DNA of 40,734 bases from Candidatus Latescibacterota bacterium (lineage in GTDB: Bacteria; Latescibacterota; UBA2968; UBA8231). Below the pieces are notes generated by a model, which searched no databases, was not told where the DNA came from, and saw nothing but the letters and a program-made list of their open reading frames with translations. Location of the stretch: positions 1 through 40,734 of the forward strand of contig JACPJE010000121.1 of the NCBI GenBank assembly GCA_016187725.1, written 5' to 3'. Both the position numbers and the translations under genes were made by a program. Numbering within the stretch: the stretch's first letter is position 1; every line of letters starts with the position of its first letter. Shown in pieces: positions 35,002 through 40,734 of the stretch.

Positions 35002-36417
35002 TCAGCCGGGTCTCTTGGGTCTGCGGGGGGTTGGCGAGGAAGGGTGAGAGGGCCTGGCCTTTACCGCACGAGCCCCTGCGCCATAGGGTGGGATCACTAC
35101 GTGCAGCGCGGCGTAGACGTAGAGGTCGATGTCACTGCCTTCATTGCCAAAATAGCCCGTAGCGCTGTACTCACACGCGTGGAGGTGCATGAGGGCGGGC
35201 AAATCGGGGTCTGCTGCACGACCTCGGTCTCTGCCTAGGCCGGGGTACATGGTGGGCGACCCATTGAAATGCGGCGGCGGATCCACCCAAACGACGCCGA
35301 AGTCTCTGGCATCCTCGGAACTCGCCTGGATGGCCAGCGCATTTTCGAGGTCCGTCGGATCCATCCGATCGCCCAAGGCGGCCTGCTCGCGCGGGGTTGG
35401 GAAGTGCTCGAGCTGCCAAGTCTCGTCGACACAGGTTTCGATCATGTACGGACAGAGGACCACCTCCAGCCCCTCGGCCATCGCTGCCGCTGCAATGGCG
35501 TGATCGCGACCCTTCAAGGCGGACACCGTTTGACGGGAGAGCGGTTTCTGCTGGCGCTGGAAGCGCGCATCCTGGTGGTACAAGTGGGAGCAGGGGAAGG
35601 CGAGGGCCCCACCCCTGGCCAGGAAACGTCGGTCGTCCAGCAAGGCGCGGAGTTTTTGCTGCACGAGGGTGTGCAGCGCATCGCAGCTGCGCTTGGACAC
35701 GGCTCCACGCCCGGTATTGTCGGGGCACCGGACCAAGTAGGTCAGGGTTACGCGCAGCCCCCCCCAGACCCGCTCGATCTGGTGATCGACGTCGCCGAAG
35801 AAGGCAGCCCAGTGGATGCGCGCCGGCTCGGTCTGCTCGCTGATCGCGCGACCCCAGTCGTAGGTTTGAAAGACGCCATGGTGCTTGACGACGAAGGCAC
35901 CGTTCAAAAACCGCGAAGGCAGGCACACGACGAGGGTGCCGAGCATGTCGCTGCCGCGCGGGGTGTCCTTGTGCGGCGCGAAGTGGCCTCCGGTCGCGTA
36001 GATATTGAGGTTGTACAGTTCTGCGGTGAGCGGGCCGGAAACCTGCGGCACCAACTCGCGGTGGATCTGTTCGAGGATGCCCGCCGCAGCGGGATCGAAG
36101 TGAAGGACAGAAAAGGCGCCGCCCTCAGCCTTGATCTGGAGGGCATCGCGGACGGTGCGATCGTAGCGGGTCCTGCGCCCCATGCCGAACCCGGCCGCCG
36201 AGCAGCGCTCGACCAAGGGCCGGAGAAGCGGTTCTTGGTCGAAGGCGTTCTTCGCGCGCAGTACAGGGATCAGGGTCTTGTCTTTGAAGCAGAGGGTGAC
36301 CGGCTTTTCTGGCACGAGTGTGCCGCCGCACGCGAAGGGCGCGCGCAGGCCATGCACGGTGCGGTGGAGATCTTCCAGCAACGCGCGCTCGAGGCCCATG
36401 TCCTTTCTTGATGCCAT
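35002..36417 (-). CDS. 2OG-Fe(II) dioxygenase (prolyl-4-hydroxylase-like)
   Basis: A 471-residue protein with a 2-oxoglutarate-Fe(II) oxygenase domain around residues 95-230. The iron ligands are His149 and Asp151 in APHKDTP and a distal His212 in [11 protein letters not shown]; Arg222 would hold 2-oxoglutarate. The rest (230-440) includes repeated SHLYHQD- and [17 protein letters not shown] segments common to large uncharacterised bacterial and fungal members. The C-terminus is Pro/Arg-rich. ATG 36417 has AAGGA 9 nt upstream. It directly follows an attC-like element, which fits a mobile gene cassette. Substrate unknown. Confidence 0.8.
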   Translation of the reverse strand: MASRKDMGLERALLEDLHRTVHGLRAPFACGGTLVPEKPVTLCFKDKTLIPVLRAKNAFDQEPLLRPLVERCSAAGFGMGRRTRYDRTVRDALQIKAEGGAFSVLHFDPAAAGILEQIHRELVPQVSGPLTAELYNLNIYATGGHFAPHKDTPRGSDMLGTLVVCLPSRFLNGAFVVKHHGVFQTYDWGRAISEQTEPARIHWAAFFGDVDHQIERVWGGLRVTLTYLVRCPDNTGRGAVSKRSCDALHTLVQQKLRALLDDRRFLARGGALAFPCSHLYHQDARFQRQQKPLSRQTVSALKGRDHAIAAAAMAEGLEVVLCPYMIETCVDETWQLEHFPTPREQAALGDRMDPTDLENALAIQASSEDARDFGVVWVDPPPHFNGSPTMYPGLGRDRGRAADPDLPALMHLHACEYSATGYFGNEGSDIDLYVYAALHVVIPPYGAGARAVKARPSHPSSPTPRRPKRPG

Positions 36418-36476
36418 GTCGAGGTTCCTTTCTTCTTCCTTTGCACCTTTGCGGCCTGGCGTGAGTATCCTGTCCC

Positions 36477-36534
36477 GCTCAACGCCGCGGACCAGGCGCG
36501 CGGTCAAGCGTCACCGGCATCCGGCTTGTTAGGT
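36477..36534 (-). repeat. attC-like integron recombination site
   Basis: On the minus strand the 58-nt segment starts with ACCTAAC (RYYYAAC) and ends with GTTGAGC (GTTRRRY), the two outer boxes of attC sites. The first box supplies the TAA stop of the upstream nucleotidyltransferase gene, as in many integron cassettes. Complementarity of the inner boxes is only partial, so the call is moderate. Chance pairing of such short boxes within 60 nt is not negligible. Confidence 0.4.
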
Positions 36535-36984
36535 GTCCCGATTCCCACCGAGTTCGTCGAAATCCGCAAGATCCTTCGGGCGTCCGGAAGCTTTCTTGTT
36601 CATCAGGAGATCGGGATAGGAGATGTAGTTCACCTCCACATCCCCATACCTCCCCAACACCCGCTTTGCCCAGACTTCCTCGAAACCGATGCCACTGATC
36701 GCGTTGATCATCTCAATCTCGACGGGCGGGACACCCACGCGGATGATGCTGCCAGGCTCGCGGAACGCGGCAACAACCTCCTCATCCGCTGCAAGCCCGA
36801 AGCGCTGCAGTGCGGGCAGAATGCGGCGGACATTCTCCTCGGTGTTCCGGAAAAAGACGTCCATGTCCTGTGTCGCCCGCACGTAGCCGTGGAACGCAAC
36901 GGCATAGCCCCCGACGATCACGAACTCAACGTGCTGTTCGGTGAGCAACCTCAAGAACTCTTCGAAGTCTCTGTGGATATTCAC
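36529..36984 (-). CDS. DUF6036-like nucleotidyltransferase
   Basis: A 151-residue small nucleotidyltransferase of the MNT/AbiEii-related superfamily. The active site is VGGYAVAFHG (Gly25, Gly26) followed by RATQDMD with Asp40 and Asp42; a later acidic residue lies in PPVEIEM. Such proteins occur as toxin or antitoxin parts of NTase-based systems and in integron cassettes. Start GTG 36984 lies inside the preceding small gene (59-nt out-of-frame overlap), and the stop TAA is part of the attC-like site. Lower GC than the core genes points to horizontal transfer. Confidence 0.8.
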   Translation of the reverse strand: MNIHRDFEEFLRLLTEQHVEFVIVGGYAVAFHGYVRATQDMDVFFRNTEENVRRILPALQRFGLAADEEVVAAFREPGSIIRVGVPPVEIEMINAISGIGFEEVWAKRVLGRYGDVEVNYISYPDLLMNKKASGRPKDLADFDELGGNRDT

Positions 36985-37123
36985 GTTGTGTCACCTTCGA
37001 CATCTCGCGCCGTAGATCTTCTAGCAAGGACACGCGCTCGTCTCCGCTCAAATGGCGCGTAAGATCGATGCCCCTCTTATCAGCATCAAACCTGTCGACA
37101 GTCAGTACTCTCGTGATTCTCAT
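36926..37123 (-). CDS. small partner protein of the nucleotidyltransferase
   Basis: A 65-residue basic protein beginning MRITRVLTVDRFD, with a helical middle (LSGDERVSLLEDLRREM) and the Arg-rich end YPQRLRRVLEV. Small proteins of this kind are common just upstream of DUF6036-type nucleotidyltransferases. ATG 37123 is chosen for the GGAGG 4 nt upstream. It overlaps the next gene by 59 nt in another frame. It could be an antitoxin or a DNA-binding regulator; no known domain is assigned. Confidence 0.6.
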   Translation of the reverse strand: MRITRVLTVDRFDADKRGIDLTRHLSGDERVSLLEDLRREMSKVTQREYPQRLRRVLEVAHRTAR

Positions 37124-37172
37124 CTGTCCTCCAGCCATCTACTGATATGTATCGCCCTGCGTGCCGGTGACA

Positions 37173-37793
37173 TCAGGTCAATGACCCACCGCGCTGTGGC
37201 AGGGCGTCACGAAACTCTTCCATTTGTTTCCAGTCTGGCGCGGGTGGTGTCTGATCATGGGTTGGCGCATAGACGGAGTACTCGATGAGGCGCATCTTGT
37301 GGATATAGCGTGGGCAGTTCGGAAAGATGCGCTCGGCACGCACCCGGACGATCAGTTGCGCGCCTGGAAACTCGGATAGCAGCGGGTCATCGGCGTGCAG
37401 CGTAGCGATGCCGTTGACCCGCAAGCGGGTCGGCTGCTCAAAGTCGAGGAACAGAAGCCCGACGTGGGGATTGATCGAAATGTTACCCAAACTGCGGAAC
37501 ATCCCATTGCCATCGTAGTCCGGAAAGGTCAGGGTAGACTCGTCGAGTACTCGCACGAAACCGGGCAGCCCGCCTTTGTAAGAGCAGTCGGGCCATCCTT
37601 CCTGATTCGCGGTTGCAAGGAAGAACATGGGGCAGCTGTCGATGAAGGCGCGGTCAAGGTCGGTAAAGGTAGTATGGGCGGTCACCTGTTCCAGCCGATC
37701 CGCAATGCGTCGGCAGTCAAAACGATCTTGGAGCTGGCGGGAACCGGCGTGATATGCGCCTGGGATTTGGTGAGGCGATTGATCGTGTGTCAT
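37173..37793 (-). CDS. pyridoxamine-5'-phosphate-oxidase-fold flavoprotein
   Basis: A 206-residue protein of the PNPOx-like split-barrel FMN family. The N-terminal helices are followed by FFLATANQEGWPDCSYKGG, the usual FMN-binding strand region, then FPDYDGNGMFRSLGNISINPHVGLLFLD and RLRVNGIATL. Members reduce or bind flavin-linked small molecules; true pyridoxal synthesis is unlikely for this subgroup. ATG 37793 has AAGGAG 8 nt upstream, and TTGACA (37863-37858) lies about 65 nt upstream without a matching -10. Lower GC than the core genes suggests acquisition; an attC-like site lies 95 nt upstream. Confidence 0.85.
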   Translation of the reverse strand: MTHDQSPHQIPGAYHAGSRQLQDRFDCRRIADRLEQVTAHTTFTDLDRAFIDSCPMFFLATANQEGWPDCSYKGGLPGFVRVLDESTLTFPDYDGNGMFRSLGNISINPHVGLLFLDFEQPTRLRVNGIATLHADDPLLSEFPGAQLIVRVRAERIFPNCPRYIHKMRLIEYSVYAPTHDQTPPAPDWKQMEEFRDALPQRGGSLT

Positions 37794-37888
37794 GCAACGT
37801 GCTCCTTGGATCGAGTTGTGTGACGGAAGGCTGACTGGTTATGCTGCCTGTGTTATGTGTCAAGGAACCGCAGCAATGGATGAAAGCG

Positions 37889-38011
37889 GCCTAACGATAA
37901 AGGGGGTATGCGGAGTGCCGTACCACAGAATCGGCATACCCTCCGCCCGCTACGGCAACGCGCATAGGCAACGTGTCGCACGGCGGCATTCCGTATACCC
38001 CCCTGTTGCAC
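37889..38011 (-). repeat. long attC-like inverted repeat
   Basis: On the minus strand the 123-nt element ends in the consensus box GTTAGGC (37895-37889) and begins with GTGCAAC (one mismatch to RYYYAAC). Between them 18-bp arms (37902-37919 and 37985-38002) pair with only two G-T wobbles. Length and hairpin are like the long attC sites of Vibrio superintegrons. An internal GCATACCC (37934-37941) can compete for the left arm. Confidence 0.45.
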
Positions 38012-38392
38012 GGAGCCGCTTCGCAGCTTGAGCTGGCTTGAACCCGAAAAAGTTCGGTTGAGCGTAGCCCGGGTGGCATCGAATTTGCCCAATAGAATCT
38101 CAGGAGCCTCCACTCTTACTCCCAGACCAGAAGCATCCAGGACAAAAAGGCCGTCTCGATTTTGACTCACTGGTGAGTATAGTACTACACATTTCCACCC
38201 ATCACAAACAAAAAATGGGACCTCCTCAAAACCGGCCAAGAACCTCTACCGGCACGTGCTCGAAAGGAATTGAAGGGGTCGATTCAGGCGGTGCGGGCCA
38301 GGCGTCCCAAGAGGGGAGCTGGCCGTTCGCAGCCCGCTTGACCTGTAAATCAGGTTTTGACGTGACCGGCCTCTATCAGCCCTTCCCGCACC

Positions 38393-38421
38393 TTGAGCCA
38401 GGCACAGGCCTGGGGTATATT
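38393..38421 (+). promoter_or_regulatory. sigma-70 promoter of the Gfo/Idh/MocA pair
   Basis: TTGAGC (38393-38398) and TATATT (38416-38421) are exactly 17 nt apart. Transcription would start near 38428, at or next to the ATG of a 12-codon leader frame. Confidence 0.6.
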
Positions 38422-38428
38422 CGAGCCC

Positions 38429-38467
38429 ATGCACAACATGATCGCCGCGGCTGGGGAGGAGAGGTGA
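38429..38467 (+). CDS. possible 12-residue leader peptide
   Basis: An ATG at the predicted transcription start opens a 12-codon frame (begins MHNMIAAAGE) whose TGA overlaps the GTG start of the next gene as GTGA. This arrangement would couple translation. The frame is very short and may be fortuitous. Confidence 0.25.
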   Translation: MHNMIAAAGEER

Positions 38468-39465
38468 AAGTGGCAGATAAGGACACGCTGAGGGTGGCGG
38501 TGGTCGGCGGGGGGAATATCGCCCAGCACCATCTGAAGGTTCTCAAGGAACTGCCGGGAGTGGAGGTGATCGCCCTGGCGGACGCGGACCCGCAGGCGCT
38601 CAGGGAGAGCGCCGAGCGCTTCTCCATCCCGCAGCGCTGGCCTTCCCATCGCCACCTGCTGAAGGAAGAGAGGCCGGATGCGGTGTTCGTGCTGGTGAGC
38701 GTGGGGAGGGTGGCCGAGGTGGCGGCGACCTTCATCCGGGAAGGCATCCCCACCTTCCTCGAAAAACCTCCCGGGCTCTACGCCGCGCATACCCGCCGGC
38801 TCGCCGAGCTGGCCGGGCAGCGCCGCACCTTGGCGATGGTGGGGGTGAACCGGCGCTTCTACTCCTCCCTGCTCAGGGGGAGGGAATTGCTCCTCGAATC
38901 CGGGCCGGTGCGCAGCCTCGCCATCGAGGCGCACGAAGACCTGGCCAGGGTGCGCGGCAATCCCAAGTGGCCTGCGGAGGTGATCCGCCGCTGGAGCGCG
39001 GCCAACGGCATCCACGCCCTGGACCTGCTGCGTTTCTTCGGCGGCGAGGTGGCCCAGGTGCAGGTGCTGCGCCAGGCAGTGGAAGGGCCTGGCCCTGATT
39101 GCTGCGCGGCGCTCATCCGCTTTGCCCAGGGCGCCGTGGGGCGGGCCCTCATGGATCACTTTTCACCGGGAGGACATCGCTTCGAGGTGCGCAGCCTCGG
39201 CGCGACCCTCACCTCTGAGCCGGGCTTTGCCGCCGCCGTCCTCCAGCGCCGCGGGGCAGGGCCCCTGCGCTTCGAGCCGGACGAACTGGACCAGCGGTAC
39301 AAACCGGGATTCTTCCGCCAGGACCAGACTTTTTTGGAGTGCGTGCGCCGCAACACGGCGCTGCCATTCCCCGCCTGCGGCCTGGAGGACGCCGCCAGGA
39401 CCATGGAATTGATCGAGACCATTGCCGGCATTGCCGGGGAGGCGCCGGCCTTTCCAGAGGCCTAG
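38464..39465 (+). CDS. Gfo/Idh/MocA-family oxidoreductase
   Basis: A 333-residue NAD(P)-dependent sugar or polyol dehydrogenase. The Rossmann motif is VAVVGGGNIAQHH (GGGNIA at 15-20), and the cofactor/catalytic lysine is in FLEKP (100-102). The C-terminal substrate domain includes GIHALDLLRFFGGEV. Start GTG 38464 fits the GTGA overlap and a GGAGG site; GTG 38470 is equally possible by ribosome-binding spacing. The gene is followed 1 nt later by a second member of the family, so the two probably act in one catabolic or nucleotide-sugar pathway. Substrate not predictable. Confidence 0.9.
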   Translation: MKVADKDTLRVAVVGGGNIAQHHLKVLKELPGVEVIALADADPQALRESAERFSIPQRWPSHRHLLKEERPDAVFVLVSVGRVAEVAATFIREGIPTFLEKPPGLYAAHTRRLAELAGQRRTLAMVGVNRRFYSSLLRGRELLLESGPVRSLAIEAHEDLARVRGNPKWPAEVIRRWSAANGIHALDLLRFFGGEVAQVQVLRQAVEGPGPDCCAALIRFAQGAVGRALMDHFSPGGHRFEVRSLGATLTSEPGFAAAVLQRRGAGPLRFEPDELDQRYKPGFFRQDQTFLECVRRNTALPFPACGLEDAARTMELIETIAGIAGEAPAFPEA

Positions 39466-39466
39466 C

Positions 39467-40471
39467 ATGAAAATAAAAATGGCTTTCGCGGGCTTCCGCC
39501 ACGGCCATATCCTCAGCCTGTACGAACTGGCGCGCCAACACCCGGACATCGAGGTGGTGGCCGCCGCCGAGGACGACGTCCCGGCACGCCAGACCCTGGC
39601 TGACCGGGTGCAGTTCACCCACCAGGCCTGCGAGCGGATGCTGGAGGAGGTGGAGTGCGATGCCGTGGCCATCGGCGACTACTACGCCCGGCGGGGCGGC
39701 CTGGCCATCGCCGCCCTCGGGGGAGGCCGGCACGTGATCAGCGACAAGCCGCTGTGCACCAGCCTGGCCGAAGTGGACCAGATCGAGAGGCTCGCCCGCA
39801 CCCGCGGGCTGAAGGTGGGCTGTATGCTGACCATGCGCGATGCGGCCACCACCCTGGGGCTGCGCGCCCTGGTGCGGGAAGGTAGGCTGGGGCAGCTCCA
39901 CGCCATTGCCTTTGGCGGCCAGCATCCGCTGATGCTGGGCTCGCGGCCCTCCTGGTACTTCGAGCCGGGCAAACACGGGGGCACCCTCAACGATATCGGC
40001 GTCCACGCCTTCGACGCCCTGCCCTGGATCACGGAACTGGAATTCACGGCGATCAACGCCGCCCGCAGTTGGAACGCCTTTGCCCCGCAGTTCCCCCACT
40101 TTCACGACGGGGGGCAGGTGATGCTGACCATGGACGGGGGCTGTGGGGTGATCGGCGATGTGTCCTATTTCTCCCCGGACCGTGCGGGTTATTCGCTGCC
40201 CCTGTACTGGCGGCTGACCCTGTGGGGCCGGGAGGGGGTGGCCGAAACCTCGGTCACGGCAAAGAAGGTCAGCCTGGCGCTGGCCGGGGATAAGCGGATG
40301 CGCACCCTGCCCCTGCCGCCGGGGCGCGAGGGGGGGTATTTGCGGGATTTCCTCACCGACGTCGAAGGCCGGCCCGGGGAACTGGACACCGGCGCGGTGC
40401 TCAAGGCCGCACGCCTGGCCCTGCAGATCCAGAGGGCCGCCGACGAAGGGTTGCGCGAGGTGTCGCTCTAG
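39467..40471 (+). CDS. second Gfo/Idh/MocA-family oxidoreductase
   Basis: A 334-residue family member of a different subgroup. The N-terminal loop is FAGFRHGHILSLYE instead of the usual GxGxxG, a variant seen in a known subgroup. The conserved lysine is in ISDKPLCT near residue 97, and the C-terminal domain has GGTLNDIGVHAFDALPW with the catalytic Asp/His pattern. It lies 1 nt after the first gene. The stop TAG is part of a TAGGAGG ribosome-binding site for a following, truncated gene. The unlike N-terminus argues against simple tandem duplication. Confidence 0.88.
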   Translation: MKIKMAFAGFRHGHILSLYELARQHPDIEVVAAAEDDVPARQTLADRVQFTHQACERMLEEVECDAVAIGDYYARRGGLAIAALGGGRHVISDKPLCTSLAEVDQIERLARTRGLKVGCMLTMRDAATTLGLRALVREGRLGQLHAIAFGGQHPLMLGSRPSWYFEPGKHGGTLNDIGVHAFDALPWITELEFTAINAARSWNAFAPQFPHFHDGGQVMLTMDGGCGVIGDVSYFSPDRAGYSLPLYWRLTLWGREGVAETSVTAKKVSLALAGDKRMRTLPLPPGREGGYLRDFLTDVEGRPGELDTGAVLKAARLALQIQRAADEGLREVSL

Positions 40472-40478
40472 GAGGCCC

Positions 40479-40577
40479 GTGAGTACTCCGCTCGACGTCG
40501 CCCTGATCGGGGAGCGCAGTACCCGCCCGAAAGTGCAGAAACGGCCTCAACCTTATTCCTCGCGGCGGACCATATAA
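40479..40577 (+). pseudogene. truncated start of a third gene
   Basis: GTG 40479 follows a perfect AGGAGG (40470-40475), and the first codons read MSTPLDVALIG, like the beginning of another Rossmann-fold oxidoreductase. After about codon 12 the frame is Arg/Pro/Lys-rich and ends at TAA 40575, inside the end of the convergent GNAT gene. The simplest reading is an N-terminal remnant left by a deletion or insertion. A short genuine ORF cannot be excluded. Confidence 0.45.
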
Positions 40578-40734
40578 CGCGTCGATCCCTCCAAGGGCTT
40601 GAACCCATACTGCTCGTAGAGCCCATGGGCATCTGCGGTCGCGAGCAACCACGATTTCAGTCCCTGCGCTTGGGTGTGGTGGAGGATGCAATCCACCAGC
40701 CACTTCCCCAACCCCTGCCCCCGGTGCCCGGACA
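40553..40734 (-). CDS. GNAT acetyltransferase, C-terminal part
   Basis: The last 60 codons of a gene entering from beyond the window edge. The acetyl-CoA motif GHRGQGLGKWLV is followed by a helix and ATADAHGLYEQYGFKPL, the typical GNAT end with the Tyr-Gly-Phe motif, and the tail STRYMVRREE. The 5' part lies outside the window. Substrate unknown. It is convergent with the oxidoreductase genes and may have displaced the third one. Confidence 0.9.
   Translation of the reverse strand, partial: SGHRGQGLGKWLVDCILHHTQAQGLKSWLLATADAHGLYEQYGFKPLEGSTRYMVRREE

Larger units (their letters stand above)
37794..38463. other. long non-coding stretch between accessory genes
   Basis: This 670-nt gap holds the attC-like long inverted repeat (37889-38011), a six-base palindromic pair ACTCAC/GTGAGT at 38165-38178 beside a minus-strand TATACT, and the promoter at 38393-38421. 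A 128-codon minus-strand frame (37853-38239) runs straight through the inverted repeat; its first 70 codons could encode protein but match nothing I know. I see no supported gene. Confidence 0.6.

Noticed and set aside
37853..38239. 128-codon minus-strand frame through the attC-like repeat
   Set aside because: The second half translates the inverted repeat and is Arg/Cys-rich; no similarity recognised, so it is only mentioned under the gap.
38337..38360. Segment CCTGTAAATCAGG resembling a tRNA-Tyr anticodon arm
   Set aside because: No acceptor, D or T arms can be built around it; the stem fits poorly with the 7-nt anticodon loop.

Overview
The window is a high-GC bacterial chromosome segment with about 33 tightly packed genes, most in co-directional runs with 4-nt overlaps or gaps under 20 nt. 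The gene mix suggests an uncultured lineage of the Fibrobacterota-Chlorobiota-Bacteroidota (FCB) superphylum, possibly Latescibacterota. Evidence: a PorX-type response regulator/PglZ fusion next to tsaE, a FadL/PorV-like barrel, a DUF6785 membrane protein, a bactofilin and a lone flagellin. This placement is inference from gene families; no rRNA or other phylogenetic marker is present.

Layout. (1) 238-7572, minus: sucA-sucB-lpdA (2-oxoglutarate dehydrogenase complex) followed by a translationally coupled multi-pass DUF6785 protein. (2) 7871-13086, minus: tal-zwf-glk-fbaB, a sugar-phosphate operon closed by a strong intrinsic terminator, then kdsC. (3) 13377-17068, plus: a sugar-nucleotide epimerase, a 2-phosphoglycerate-kinase-like protein with two ATP-cone-like modules, a bactofilin, and a flagellin behind a good sigma-54 promoter match. 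(4) 17071-18057, minus: a DUF2279 protein, divergent from (5) 18146-24928, plus: a membrane histidine kinase with a three-fold repeated sensor region, a PorX-like response regulator/PglZ phosphodiesterase, tsaE, two predicted outer-membrane barrels, then a separately promoted Gly/Tyr-rich lipoprotein. (6) 24994-34885, minus: a seven-gene run of 3-hydroxyacyl-CoA dehydrogenase, NlpC/P60 lipoprotein, GT87-like transferase, a phosphoesterase/tetraheme cytochrome/thioredoxin fusion, a TPR lipoprotein, a metalloprotease/beta-propeller/Omp85 fusion, and a small lipoprotein. (7) 35002-38460: an accessory stretch, visibly lower in GC in its 36.5-38.3 kb part, with a 2OG-Fe(II) oxygenase, a nucleotidyltransferase with a small overlapping partner, a PPOX flavoprotein and two integron attC-like sites. 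(8) 38464-40734: two Gfo/Idh/MocA oxidoreductases behind a clear promoter, the start of a truncated third gene, and the 3' end of a GNAT acetyltransferase.

Together, blocks 1-2 are core carbon metabolism (TCA cycle, pentose phosphate, glycolysis), block 3 is envelope and cytoskeleton, and blocks 5-6 look like a signalling and envelope-biogenesis module of partly undescribed composition. The most interesting items are the PorXY-like locus with its repeat sensor, the envelope operon with two unusual multidomain fusions, the sigma-54-driven lone flagellin, and the attC-like cassette region.
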